Of a stretch of DNA of 64,000 nucleotides, positions 29,823 to 37,401 are shown piece after piece; positions within the stretch are counted from its first letter, which is position 1; the number at the start of each line of letters is the position of its first letter. Position numbers and translations under genes: made by a program. Location: NCBI GenBank assembly GCA_019120335.1, contig DWVH01000022.1, positions 1 to 64,000 of the forward strand, read 5' to 3'. Under the pieces are notes generated by a model. That model was not told the origin of the DNA, did not search any database, and saw only the letters and a list, made by a program, of their open reading frames with translations. This DNA is from Candidatus Enterococcus stercoripullorum. GTDB taxonomy: Bacteria; Bacillota; Bacilli; Lactobacillales; Enterococcaceae.

Positions 29823-30761
29823 ATGAGAAATAGATTTAAAGGAAAAGATTTTTTAGCATTTAAAGATATGGATCGTGAGGAGATTGAATTTCTTACAGAT
29901 TTATCTTTAGATTTTAAACGTAAATGGACAGCTAGAGAGCCACATGAATATCTGAAAGGACAAGTTTGGGCAGCGTTATTTGAAAAAAATAGTACGCGTA
30001 CACGCAATGCCTTAGAGAGAGCGGCTGCTGACTTAGGTATTAAAATTGTTTATTTACGTCCGGATGAAATGCAAATGACTAGAGGAGAACCTTTGAAAGA
30101 CACTTGTCGTGTTTTAGATCGATACTTTGACGGTTTGTTCATTAGAACTTTTGGACATGAAATTGTTGAAGAATGTTCTAAATGGATGCAAAATCCTGTA
30201 ATTAACGGATTAACCGCCTTAGCTCATCCAACTCAAGGTATCGCCGATTTGATGACAATTAAAGAGAAAAAAGGAAAATTCGAAGGATTGAAGGTTTGCT
30301 ATTCAGGAAATCTATACAATGTTTGTTATACGACGATGATTATGTGTGCATCTTTAGGTATGGATTTATATATTGCGTGTCCAGAAGGCCTTGAACCAGA
30401 TGCAGAAATTGTTGAAGAAACTAAACGTCGAGCTACGATGACTGGTGCAAAAGTAGTATTTACACAAGACTTTGACGAAGCGTTAAAAGATGCAGATATT
30501 GTTTATGGAATGTCTCAATATAGTATGGGGCAATCAGAAGAAGAAATTGAATATTTGAAGAAAGCTTTTGCACCTTATCAAGTGACAATGGATGCAATGA
30601 AAAAAGCGAAACCAGATGCTATTTTCATGCATTGTCTTCCAGCACATAGAGGGGAAGAAGTCACTGATGAAGTTATGGAATGCAGTCAATCGGTTATTTT
30701 TGATGAAGCTGAAAATAGAATGCATTCAATTAAAGCAATCTTAGCTGCTTATGCAGATTGA
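29823..30761 (+). CDS. Ornithine-carbamoyltransferase-family transcarbamylase, substrate probably not ornithine
   Basis: 312 residues with the two-domain OTC/ATC fold. Carbamoyl-phosphate motifs are intact: STRTR (57-61), R108 in FIRTFGHE, HPTQ (135-138) and HCLPAHRGEEVTDEV (from 270). The acceptor-amine side differs. Where ornithine transcarbamylases have GDxRNN the sequence is SGNLYNV (161-167), and where they have DVWxSMG it is MSQYSMG (230-236). The Asn and Asp that hold the alpha-amino and carboxyl groups of ornithine are thus Val167 and Met230. It also lacks the putrescine-transcarbamylase loop. In this operon it would run catabolically, giving carbamoyl phosphate to the adjacent kinase. 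Family certain; substrate unknown. Confidence 0.85.
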   Translation: MRNRFKGKDFLAFKDMDREEIEFLTDLSLDFKRKWTAREPHEYLKGQVWAALFEKNSTRTRNALERAAADLGIKIVYLRPDEMQMTRGEPLKDTCRVLDRYFDGLFIRTFGHEIVEECSKWMQNPVINGLTALAHPTQGIADLMTIKEKKGKFEGLKVCYSGNLYNVCYTTMIMCASLGMDLYIACPEGLEPDAEIVEETKRRATMTGAKVVFTQDFDEALKDADIVYGMSQYSMGQSEEEIEYLKKAFAPYQVTMDAMKKAKPDAIFMHCLPAHRGEEVTDEVMECSQSVIFDEAENRMHSIKAILAAYAD

Positions 30762-30774
30762 CATTCAATAAAAA

Positions 30775-30804
30775 TCTGAGTTGTTCTATTATGAACAACT
30801 CAGA
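30775..30804 (+). other. Intercistronic hairpin between transcarbamylase and carbamate kinase
   Basis: TCTGAGTTGTTC/GAACAACTCAGA forms a perfect 12-bp stem with a 6-base loop but no T-run. It is more likely an mRNA stability or processing element than a terminator. Confidence 0.6.
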
Positions 30805-30833
30805 TAATTTGATAAAAGAAATTAGGTGGATGT

Positions 30834-31769
30834 ATGGCGAAAATAGTTGTGGCTTTAGGTGGAAATGCTCTTGGAAATAGCGCAAGTGAACAGAAAGAAG
30901 CAATTCAGAAAGTGGTTCCTGGATTAGTGGATTTAGTTGAAAAAGGACATCAATTAATTGTGAGTCATGGAAATGGACCGCAAGTAGGTATGATTAATTT
31001 AGCATTTACGGAATATTACGAAAACATGGATTCAAGTGATGAGTTACCATTTCCGGAATGTAATGCAATGAGTGAAGGGTACATTGGATATCACTTGCAA
31101 AATGAAATCACGAATGAGTGTAATAAAAGAAAGTTAAGCACGAAAGCACAATCAATAATTACGCAAGTTGAAGTTAGTCCAGATGATCCTGCGTTTATTA
31201 ATCCAACTAAACCAATTGGAAAATTTTATTCAAAAGAAGAAGGAGAACTGATTTCTCAGAAATATGGTTATGTAGTTAAAGAGGATGCAGGTCGAGGCTA
31301 CAGACGTATGGTTCCATCTCCAAAACCGTTGGATATAGTTGAAAAAGAGATTATTAATTCGCTATTCAACGAAGGTAAAATTGTAATCGCTTGCGGTGGT
31401 GGAGGTATTCCAGTTGTTCAACATGAGGGTATTTATGAAGGTATTGCTGCTGTGATTGATAAGGATTTTGCAAGTGCAAAATTAGCAGAATTATTAGATG
31501 CTGATTATTTGATTATCCTTACAGCTGTTTCTAATGTATATGTAAATTATGGTAAAGAAACGCAAAAATCTCTTAAAAATGTTACTGTTGATGAACTTAG
31601 CGAATATATTGATCAAGATCAATTCAGTAAAGGATCTATGTTACCTAAAGTTGAAGCTGTGATTAATTTTGTGGGTTCAAGTAAGCAAAGAATTGGAATT
31701 ATTACATCGATTAATTATTTAAATGAAGCTTTACATGGTCAAGAGGGGACGATGGTTGTAGGGAGTTGA
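30834..31769 (+). CDS. Carbamate kinase
   Basis: Transfers phosphate from carbamoyl phosphate to ADP, making ATP, ammonia and CO2. The 311 residues show IVVALGGNALG, SHGNGPQVGMI, the protruding subdomain with PTKPIGKFYSKEEG, ACGGGGIPVV, AVIDKDFASAKLAELLDADYLIILTAV and FSKGSMLPKVEAVINFV. The length is normal and all family blocks are present. ArcC-like, but not named arcC because the surrounding operon is not a standard arginine deiminase operon. ATG behind AGGTGG; 6 bases before the transporter gene. Confidence 0.95.
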   Translation: MAKIVVALGGNALGNSASEQKEAIQKVVPGLVDLVEKGHQLIVSHGNGPQVGMINLAFTEYYENMDSSDELPFPECNAMSEGYIGYHLQNEITNECNKRKLSTKAQSIITQVEVSPDDPAFINPTKPIGKFYSKEEGELISQKYGYVVKEDAGRGYRRMVPSPKPLDIVEKEIINSLFNEGKIVIACGGGGIPVVQHEGIYEGIAAVIDKDFASAKLAELLDADYLIILTAVSNVYVNYGKETQKSLKNVTVDELSEYIDQDQFSKGSMLPKVEAVINFVGSSKQRIGIITSINYLNEALHGQEGTMVVGS

Positions 31770-31775
31770 TGAAAT

Positions 31776-33272
31776 ATGGAAAAGAAGAAGTTCAAATCAC
31801 CTAATACTTATGTAATAATCTTCTTTCTGTTAATATTGGTTGCGATATTAACGTGGTTTGTTCCTGGTGGGAAGTATGATGTTAATGATGCTGGGCAAAA
31901 TATTGCAGGAACATATCAAAGAATTGCGGCGAACCGACAAGGTTTATGGGATGTAATTATGGCACCTATCATTGGTATGGTAGGTAATGAAAAAATCTCC
32001 GGGGCTATAACCATTTCGTTAAATGTTATGTTGTTCGGGGCTTTCTTAGAAATGATGGATACAATCGGTGCGATTAATATTGCATTGAAAGGAATAGCAT
32101 CAAAATATAAAGATAAGACTGCGGTGTTGATTACAGTTCTCACTTTTGTAATGGGGATATTTGGTACGGTACAAGGGGCGTATGAAGAAGGATTTGTGTA
32201 TTTGTTAATGTTTCTTCCGATTATTTTATCTCTTGGGTTAGACACTATTACTGCGTTAATGATAGTAATTTTTGGTACGCAAGCAGGATGTGCTGCTTCA
32301 GTTATTAATCCATTTTCAACGGGTATCGCGTCTGGTATTGCCGGTATTAGTCCAGGTGAAGGCATTGTTTTTAGAGCTTTTGTTTTTGTAGCGTTACTAT
32401 CCTTGGTTTCATTTTTAATTTGTCAATATGCAAAAAAAGTTCAAAAAAATCCAGAAGCGTCTCCACAGTACTACAGACATCAACAAGATATAGAAGAATT
32501 TGCTAGTGCAGAGGGTAAACAAGAAGTCATGGATAGCCGACAAAGGAAAGTCTTCTATATTTTCTTAGCAACTTTTGCTATAATGATTATTTCATTGATT
32601 CCTTGGACCGCTTTAAATGAGAATTTTACATTCTTTGCAAAAGCAACTGATTGGATGAATCATAATATTGTCTTCGGAACTATCTTAGGCAATCATTTAG
32701 TGCCATTTGGAGATTGGTATTTTAATGAAATTAATGGTCTATTAATTGTGATGACTTTCTTAGCTGGTTTTGTAATGAAATATGACGTTGACAAAATTAT
32801 CAAAATATTAATTAAAGGATCGGCTGCTTTAGTATCTACAGCGTTTATCGTGCCTTTAGCTCGAGGAATTCAAGTAATTATGACTGATGGAAATATTACA
32901 GCTACAGTTTTAAATGCTTGCGAAAAAACATTAGGAAGTTTGCCAACTTCAGTATTTGTTGTAGTTTGTTTTGTCGTATATCTTGTTTTAGCGGCTTTCA
33001 TTCCAAGTTCAACTGGTTTGGCTGCAGCGACTATGTCAATAATGGCTCCATTAGCAATTTTTGCGGGAGTTAGCGAGTCAACAATGGTAGTTATCTATAA
33101 TTTTGCATTAGGCTTAGTGAAAATGATTGCACCAACCTCTATCATTGTGATGACTTGTACACAAGCTGTTCATGTTGACTATGGAACATGGATTAAAGTT
33201 AGTGCTAAATATCTATGTATCTTCTTTATTGCTTGTGTAGGATTATTATTATTAAATATTATGGTATTTTAA
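31776..33272 (+). CDS. YfcC-family membrane transporter (ArcD-like role)
   Basis: 498 residues with about 12 hydrophobic segments. The N-terminal membrane helix VIIFFLLILVAILTWFVPGG and the block VQGAYEEGFVYLLMFLPIIL are typical of the YfcC/ion-transporter (DUF3360-like, C4-dicarboxylate-type) superfamily, which includes arginine/ornithine exchangers and peptide/amino-acid carriers. The position between carbamate kinase and the deiminase-like gene suggests it imports the guanidino or ureido substrate, perhaps in exchange for the amine product. Its transported compound is not readable from sequence. Confidence 0.8.
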   Translation: MEKKKFKSPNTYVIIFFLLILVAILTWFVPGGKYDVNDAGQNIAGTYQRIAANRQGLWDVIMAPIIGMVGNEKISGAITISLNVMLFGAFLEMMDTIGAINIALKGIASKYKDKTAVLITVLTFVMGIFGTVQGAYEEGFVYLLMFLPIILSLGLDTITALMIVIFGTQAGCAASVINPFSTGIASGIAGISPGEGIVFRAFVFVALLSLVSFLICQYAKKVQKNPEASPQYYRHQQDIEEFASAEGKQEVMDSRQRKVFYIFLATFAIMIISLIPWTALNENFTFFAKATDWMNHNIVFGTILGNHLVPFGDWYFNEINGLLIVMTFLAGFVMKYDVDKIIKILIKGSAALVSTAFIVPLARGIQVIMTDGNITATVLNACEKTLGSLPTSVFVVVCFVVYLVLAAFIPSSTGLAAATMSIMAPLAIFAGVSESTMVVIYNFALGLVKMIAPTSIIVMTCTQAVHVDYGTWIKVSAKYLCIFFIACVGLLLLNIMVF

Positions 33273-33302
33273 AAAATACTAATTTATAAGGAGTGTTTAA
33301 TT

Positions 33303-34157
33303 ATGTCAGAAAATATTTATGTAAGTAATGCAACTAATGTGTTAAAAGAAGTCATTGTATGTTCTCCTAAATTTTATGTGTTCAATGCCATTAATGAGAT
33401 TACTAAGTCATGGATGGAGAAAGGCGAAACTGAGCAAAATGAACGTATGGTTGCAGAATGGCAAACCTTGGTCAATGCATATAGAGAAAATGGTGTGATC
33501 GTACATGAAGTAGATGCTCATAAAGAGTTACAAGTTCAAACTTTTGCTCGAGATTTTGGTGCAATGGTTAAAGAAGGCGCTATCATTGGTAAATTCCGTC
33601 ATCCTGCACGTCAAAAAGAAACAGAAGTGTATGAGCAAAAATTAAAAGAACTAGGTATTCCAGTCATTGCTCGTGTGAATGCAGGTTGCTTTGAAGGTGG
33701 AGATTTCTGGATGATTGATGATCATACTTTAGCGTTTGGCTTGGTTGATCGAACCGACCAAGCTGGTGTAGATAATTTACGTGAGCAGTTAGCAAAATAT
33801 GGTTACACTGTTGTAGGTGTGCCTGTTCCCCCGGCTAATTTACACTTAGATATGGTGTTTAACATTGTTGCTGAAAAAGTATGTATTGCTGCTACAGAAC
33901 AACTTCCTTACAACTTTATTCAGATGCTTAAACGTAGAAATTATAAAATTATTGACGTTCCAAGTGAATTAGTATTTAAGCATGGTTGTAATGTTCAAGC
34001 CTTAGGAAATGGTAAAGTGTTGGGTATTGAAAATAATAAATCCGTGAATGAGGCAATGGAAGCTGAAGGTATTGAGGTTATTAAATTACCGTTAGAACAA
34101 ATTTTAAAAGCTGGTGGCGGTCCACATTGTATGACTTTCCCTGTAAGAAGAGCATAA
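33303..34157 (+). CDS. Guanidine-group hydrolase/deiminase (DDAH/arginine-deiminase superfamily)
   Basis: 284 residues of the pentein fold used by arginine deiminase, dimethylarginine dimethylaminohydrolase (DDAH) and amidinotransferases. All catalytic elements are present: FARDFG (Asp84), FEGGDF (Glu131), HLDMVF (His181, Asp183) and GGGPHCMTFPVRR (nucleophile Cys276). It is about 125 residues shorter than ArcA and lacks ArcA's inserted helical domain, so it resembles DDAH-size enzymes. Likely reaction: a guanidino compound plus water to a ureido compound plus ammonia (or an amine), feeding the transcarbamylase. A citrulline-ureidase activity is the main alternative. Strong SD AAGGAG. Confidence 0.85.
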   Translation: MSENIYVSNATNVLKEVIVCSPKFYVFNAINEITKSWMEKGETEQNERMVAEWQTLVNAYRENGVIVHEVDAHKELQVQTFARDFGAMVKEGAIIGKFRHPARQKETEVYEQKLKELGIPVIARVNAGCFEGGDFWMIDDHTLAFGLVDRTDQAGVDNLREQLAKYGYTVVGVPVPPANLHLDMVFNIVAEKVCIAATEQLPYNFIQMLKRRNYKIIDVPSELVFKHGCNVQALGNGKVLGIENNKSVNEAMEAEGIEVIKLPLEQILKAGGGPHCMTFPVRRA

Positions 34158-34170
34158 AAGAATATAAAAA

Positions 34171-34215
34171 GGAAGTGACAATCCCACAGTAAATAATTTG
34201 CTGTGGGTTGATATG
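34171..34215 (+). promoter_or_regulatory. SD and start codon separated by a hairpin before the dehydrogenase
   Basis: GGAAGTGA (34171-34178) is 34 bases from the ATG at 34213, too far for normal initiation. Between them CCCACAG (34183-34189) pairs with CTGTGGG (34201-34207). Folding the hairpin would reduce the effective spacing to about 9-10 bases. A TTG at 34198 opens the same frame but lies inside the hairpin and has no SD. Confidence 0.45.
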
Positions 34216-35199
34216 AAAATAGTAATATCGGACTATAAAGATTCAATGATGCCTAGCCATGATATTGAATTTGAAGTATTGAGAAATGGACTAGGTGAAG
34301 ATGTGGATATTGTTGTATTTGAGTATGATGATAATAAAAAAGAAGAGTTTTATAAAATAATTCAAGATGCGGATGCTTTATTAACAGCATTTATTCAATT
34401 TGATAAAGAAATGTTTGATCATGCACCTAATATTAAAGTGATTTCTATAAATGCAACAGGATATGATAATGTGGATTTATCAATAGCTAAAAACCGACAC
34501 GTAGGAATTTGTCCTGTGGGTGAATATTGCACAATTGATGTAGCTGAGTACACAATTTCCCTTATTTTATCATTAGTAAAGAATTTAAAAATTTATTCGT
34601 ATGATGTTGAAAAAAATAATAAATGGAGATATGAAGTTGGCGAAGAAAATAAACGTATTCAAGATTTAACCTTGGGTATTTTTGGATTTGGTAAAATTGG
34701 AAAGGCTGTTGCCAAACGTGCAGTTGCATTAGGAATGAGAGTTTTAGCTTGTGATCCAAAGGCTGATAAAGAGGAAGCGGTTAGATTAGATGTTGAAATC
34801 GTTGATTCTGAACAATTGATGAATGAATCTGATGTAATTACAAATAATATGAATTTAAATGAATCAAATTATCATTTCTTTGATTTAGAAAAATTTTCAA
34901 AAATGGCCCAAAAACCATATTTTATTAATATGGGACGTGGTGCCTGCGTTGTAGAGGAAGATTTGTCTAAAGCCTTGGATTTAGGCTATATAAAAGGTGC
35001 GGGGCTTGATGTATTAAAAGATGAGCATCCTGATTTGGCTCATCACGATTTAGTAAATAGAAACAATGTGATTATTACTCCGCACGCTGCTTTCTATACA
35101 AGTTCATCGATTGCAGATTTACAACGTATATCATCACAAAATATTGTTTACTATCTAACTAATCAAAAAGAAAAAGTATTTAAATTAGTTAGTGACTAG
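34213..35199 (+). CDS. D-isomer 2-hydroxyacid dehydrogenase family protein
   Basis: 328 residues, NAD-dependent. The Rossmann motif LGIFGFGKIGKAVAKRAVALG ends in CDP, an acidic residue favouring NAD. Catalytic Arg lies in INMGRGACVVEE, Glu in DVLKDEHPD, and His in ITPHAAFYT. It would reduce a 2-oxo acid or oxidise a D-2-hydroxy acid; the substrate is unknown. Placed directly after the deiminase-like gene and before a terminator, it could dispose of a keto acid made from the carbon skeleton, or simply balance NADH. Start discussed in the hairpin entry. Confidence 0.88.
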   Translation: MKIVISDYKDSMMPSHDIEFEVLRNGLGEDVDIVVFEYDDNKKEEFYKIIQDADALLTAFIQFDKEMFDHAPNIKVISINATGYDNVDLSIAKNRHVGICPVGEYCTIDVAEYTISLILSLVKNLKIYSYDVEKNNKWRYEVGEENKRIQDLTLGIFGFGKIGKAVAKRAVALGMRVLACDPKADKEEAVRLDVEIVDSEQLMNESDVITNNMNLNESNYHFFDLEKFSKMAQKPYFINMGRGACVVEEDLSKALDLGYIKGAGLDVLKDEHPDLAHHDLVNRNNVIITPHAAFYTSSSIADLQRISSQNIVYYLTNQKEKVFKLVSD

Positions 35200-35211
35200 A
35201 ATAATATGCAT

Positions 35212-35266
35212 TACTGTATTGAAGTAGATACGTTATTCTGTTAAACTTCAATACAGTATTTTTTAT
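35212..35266 (+). terminator. Terminator after the dehydrogenase gene
   Basis: A perfect 14-bp stem (TACTGTATTGAAGT with ACTTCAATACAGTA, 35212-35225 and 35245-35258), then TTTTTTATT. It ends the five-gene operon, so the next gene has its own or readthrough expression. Confidence 0.9.
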
Positions 35267-35280
35267 TGAGGTGATTTGTG

Positions 35281-36648
35281 ATGGAAAAGACTAATAAAAA
35301 CTTATTGGAATATAATTCTAAAGACGTTTTAAAATTTATTAGTGCATCTTTTGTAGGTGTTTTTTTATTTTTAATTCCTATACCTAAAGAGAAAACATTT
35401 ACGATATTTGTGGGGGTGATTATTGATAAATTACAGTTTGTATTATCAAAAGGTCCCATAGATTACTTATCGCTTTTATTGTTTTTATTTATAAGTATTT
35501 CGTTGTTTTGTACTATCTTTGGATTTTTTAGTACTAAAAATATTATTTATAACAGGGAGATTAATAATATCTTTAGACCTAAAGGATTTTATCTTTTTAG
35601 CAGAATAGTTGGTATTGTATTTTATTATATGATTTATTTTAATATTGGTCCAGAGTACATTATTGGTGCATCCACTGGAGAAGAGATGTTAGGTGTCTCT
35701 AAAATATTAATTTCCGTTGTTTTTATTATCGCATTTGCAATGCCATTATTAACAGATTTTGGAATTATGGAATTTGTAGGCGTTTTAGTCCAAAAATTTG
35801 TTCGGTTTATTTTTACGTGCCCTGGAAGGTCGGCCATTGATTTAATGACCTCTTGGCTTGGAGCTTCAAGCGCGGGAGCATTACTAACTGTTCGTCAATT
35901 TGAATTAGGCTACTATTCAACAAGAGAAGCTTTAACAATAACGACAAACTTTTCATTAGTTTCAATTCCATTTTGTTTTGTAATTTCAAAAATCATGAAG
36001 TTGGAAGGCTATTTCACGATTTGGTACGTTTGTATTTGTATTACTTGTTTTGTTTTAGCTATAATTGTGCCAAGGCTATGGCCATTGAGATCTATTCCAA
36101 ATACTTATAATGAAGGTGTAGGAGATCAAAGTGCAGAAATTATTCCAGAAGGTTATCATCCAGTAAAATGGGGATTGTATTTAGCAAGTAAGAAAGCCTC
36201 ACATTCTTCGATTTCTACTGTGGTAAGAAGTGGTCTATATGTATACTGCAGTGTATTTTTAGATTTGATTCCCTTGGTGATTGCTTGGGGGACTATCATG
36301 CTTGCCGTTATTAAACATACTCTTGTATTTCAAATTGTATCTATTCCATTTGGCTATTATATGCAATTGCTTGGGATTGAGGATGCGATGAAGTTATCCT
36401 CTAGTGTGCTTGTTGGATTTGGAGATATGTATATTCCACCATTATTATTAGCGAATGAACCAGCTTTAAGTTCTCGTTTCATATTAGGGGTTGTTACAAC
36501 AAGTCAAATAATATATTTGACCGAGATAGGAGCCATAATATTAAAATCTCCTATGAAGGTTAATATTTTTCAATTATTTATCATTTTTATTGAAAGAACA
36601 ATTATTGCACTTCCTATTGCTGTAATCTTATTTAAATTGTTCCTTTAA
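35281..36648 (+). CDS. YjiH-family membrane protein with nucleoside-recognition/Gate domains
   Basis: 455 residues, about ten membrane helices. Characteristic Gate-domain text is FAMPLLTDFGIMEFVGVLV and CPGRSAIDLMTSWLGASSAG, with a second half-repeat DMYIPPLLLANEPALSSRFI. Related proteins are predicted transporters or spore-maturation-type permeases; substrates are largely unknown. ATG 35281 (a GTG one codon earlier overlaps its SD GAGGTGATT). It lies behind a terminator, so a role in the neighbouring pathway is possible but unproven. Very AT-rich like the pucR gene. Confidence 0.8.
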   Translation: MEKTNKNLLEYNSKDVLKFISASFVGVFLFLIPIPKEKTFTIFVGVIIDKLQFVLSKGPIDYLSLLLFLFISISLFCTIFGFFSTKNIIYNREINNIFRPKGFYLFSRIVGIVFYYMIYFNIGPEYIIGASTGEEMLGVSKILISVVFIIAFAMPLLTDFGIMEFVGVLVQKFVRFIFTCPGRSAIDLMTSWLGASSAGALLTVRQFELGYYSTREALTITTNFSLVSIPFCFVISKIMKLEGYFTIWYVCICITCFVLAIIVPRLWPLRSIPNTYNEGVGDQSAEIIPEGYHPVKWGLYLASKKASHSSISTVVRSGLYVYCSVFLDLIPLVIAWGTIMLAVIKHTLVFQIVSIPFGYYMQLLGIEDAMKLSSSVLVGFGDMYIPPLLLANEPALSSRFILGVVTTSQIIYLTEIGAIILKSPMKVNIFQLFIIFIERTIIALPIAVILFKLFL

Positions 36649-36662
36649 ATTTAGCGAAACAT

Positions 36663-36698
36663 GGAGAAGGTATCCTAATACGTACTTTCTCCTTTTTT
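36663..36698 (+). terminator. Terminator of the yjiH-like gene
   Basis: GGAGAAGGTA/TACTTTCTCC stem with one G-T pair and a 10-base loop, followed by TTTTTT. Confidence 0.85.
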
Positions 36699-36754
36699 AT
36701 TGTTAACGAAAAATTATAGTAGTTTCATATTAACCGAAGCTGTTTAATTCTAAA

Positions 36755-36784
36755 AAAATATTGGCTAGGCGAGTGCCTAGCCAA
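36755..36784 (-). terminator. Leftward terminator
   Basis: A perfect 10-bp hairpin TTGGCTAGGC/GCCTAGCCAA with a 4-base loop. On the reverse strand it is followed by TATTTTTTTAG. There is no intact reverse-strand gene to its right, so it would end a transcript coming from the IS200/IS605-like remnant. Confidence 0.7.
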
Positions 36785-36834
36785 GAATAAGAGAATCTAC
36801 TGATTATGGGGAGTTCAGTAGTACTAAGAAAATC

Positions 36835-37220
36835 TGACACTCCCACAGTTAAAACTGTGGTGTACTTAACTTACACTCCCACGACCTGCTTTCGCAGAAC
36901 AATACATGTGTTAGAGTTCGTTCGAACTCTAACATTGTTTGAAACTAAAGTCGTGGGGTTCTTAAGTATTGAGAAATCTCTATTAAAACTTTAGTCACCT
37001 AAAGCAATAATCACTAAATCTGTTTTCTTAAGACTTTTATTACCCAACAAGTCCGTTGACTCGTTTAACAATAACCTAAGGCTCGTGTCAAGACCTTTTT
37101 TACATTTAAAGTATAGCAAGAAAATCTTTCCACCATGTATATATTGTTAAAAATAATTGCTTTTTGTTGCAACATTTACTGGTTTGCAATTCCTCCTACG
37201 GTTGAAACCGTGGGCTTCCT
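36835..37220. mobile_element. IS200/IS605-like remnant without transposase
   Basis: Two similar hairpins bound the region: CCACAGTT-AA-AACTGTGG (36843-36860) and CCTACGGTT-GA-AACCGTGGG (37195-37214). Short imperfect palindromes at both ends are the hallmark of IS200/IS605-type elements. The interior has no complete orfA or orfB. A reverse-strand open stretch to a stop at 36991 (ending KKTDLVIIALGD) could be a relic but is not recognised. Probably a deletion derivative. Confidence 0.5.
36878..36957. ncRNA. Strongly structured element, possible omega-RNA-like or other structured RNA relic
   Basis: Nested perfect pairings: CCCACGAC (36878-36885) with GTCGTGGG (36950-36957); CTGC-TTTC-GCAG (36886-36897); AACAAT (36898-36903) with ATTGTT (36934-36939); and a 10-11-bp GTTAGAGTTCG/CGAACTCTAAC stem (36910-36933). 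The result is a compact multibranch fold on either strand. A leftward terminator at 36755-36784 suggests the reverse strand may be transcribed. Confidence 0.45.
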
Positions 37221-37401
37221 TGCAACTTTTTTGTGAGAATTATATAGAAATTTTAAAAGAAGCTAAGGAGATTATTTGTAATTACTAGATAATTTTTGAT
37301 TGAATTTCTTTAGACTTTTCAACTAAAATGCTGAAATTGATATTATCTACTTAGCGTGTTTTCAATAAAATTCGATTATTTTAGAAATAAGGTAGAAAAT
37401 T

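Noticed and set aside
29823..31769. Allantoin-type oxamate transcarbamylase plus carbamate kinase pathway
   Set aside because: PucR regulation would fit purine breakdown, but no allantoinase, allantoate or ureidoglycolate genes are present and a guanidine hydrolase is; kept only as a distant alternative.
31916..32365. 149-codon frame opposite the transporter gene
   Set aside because: Antisense shadow of a membrane-protein gene; no SD and no family resemblance.
28073..36648. A standard arginine deiminase (arc) or agmatine deiminase (agu) operon
   Set aside because: The hydrolase lacks the ArcA insert and the length of AguA, the transcarbamylase lacks ornithine- and putrescine-site signatures, and the regulator is PucR-type.
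36806..36994. 62-codon + strand frame across the structured element
   Set aside because: Runs through several perfect hairpins of an IS200/IS605-like remnant; composition is explained by RNA structure, not coding.
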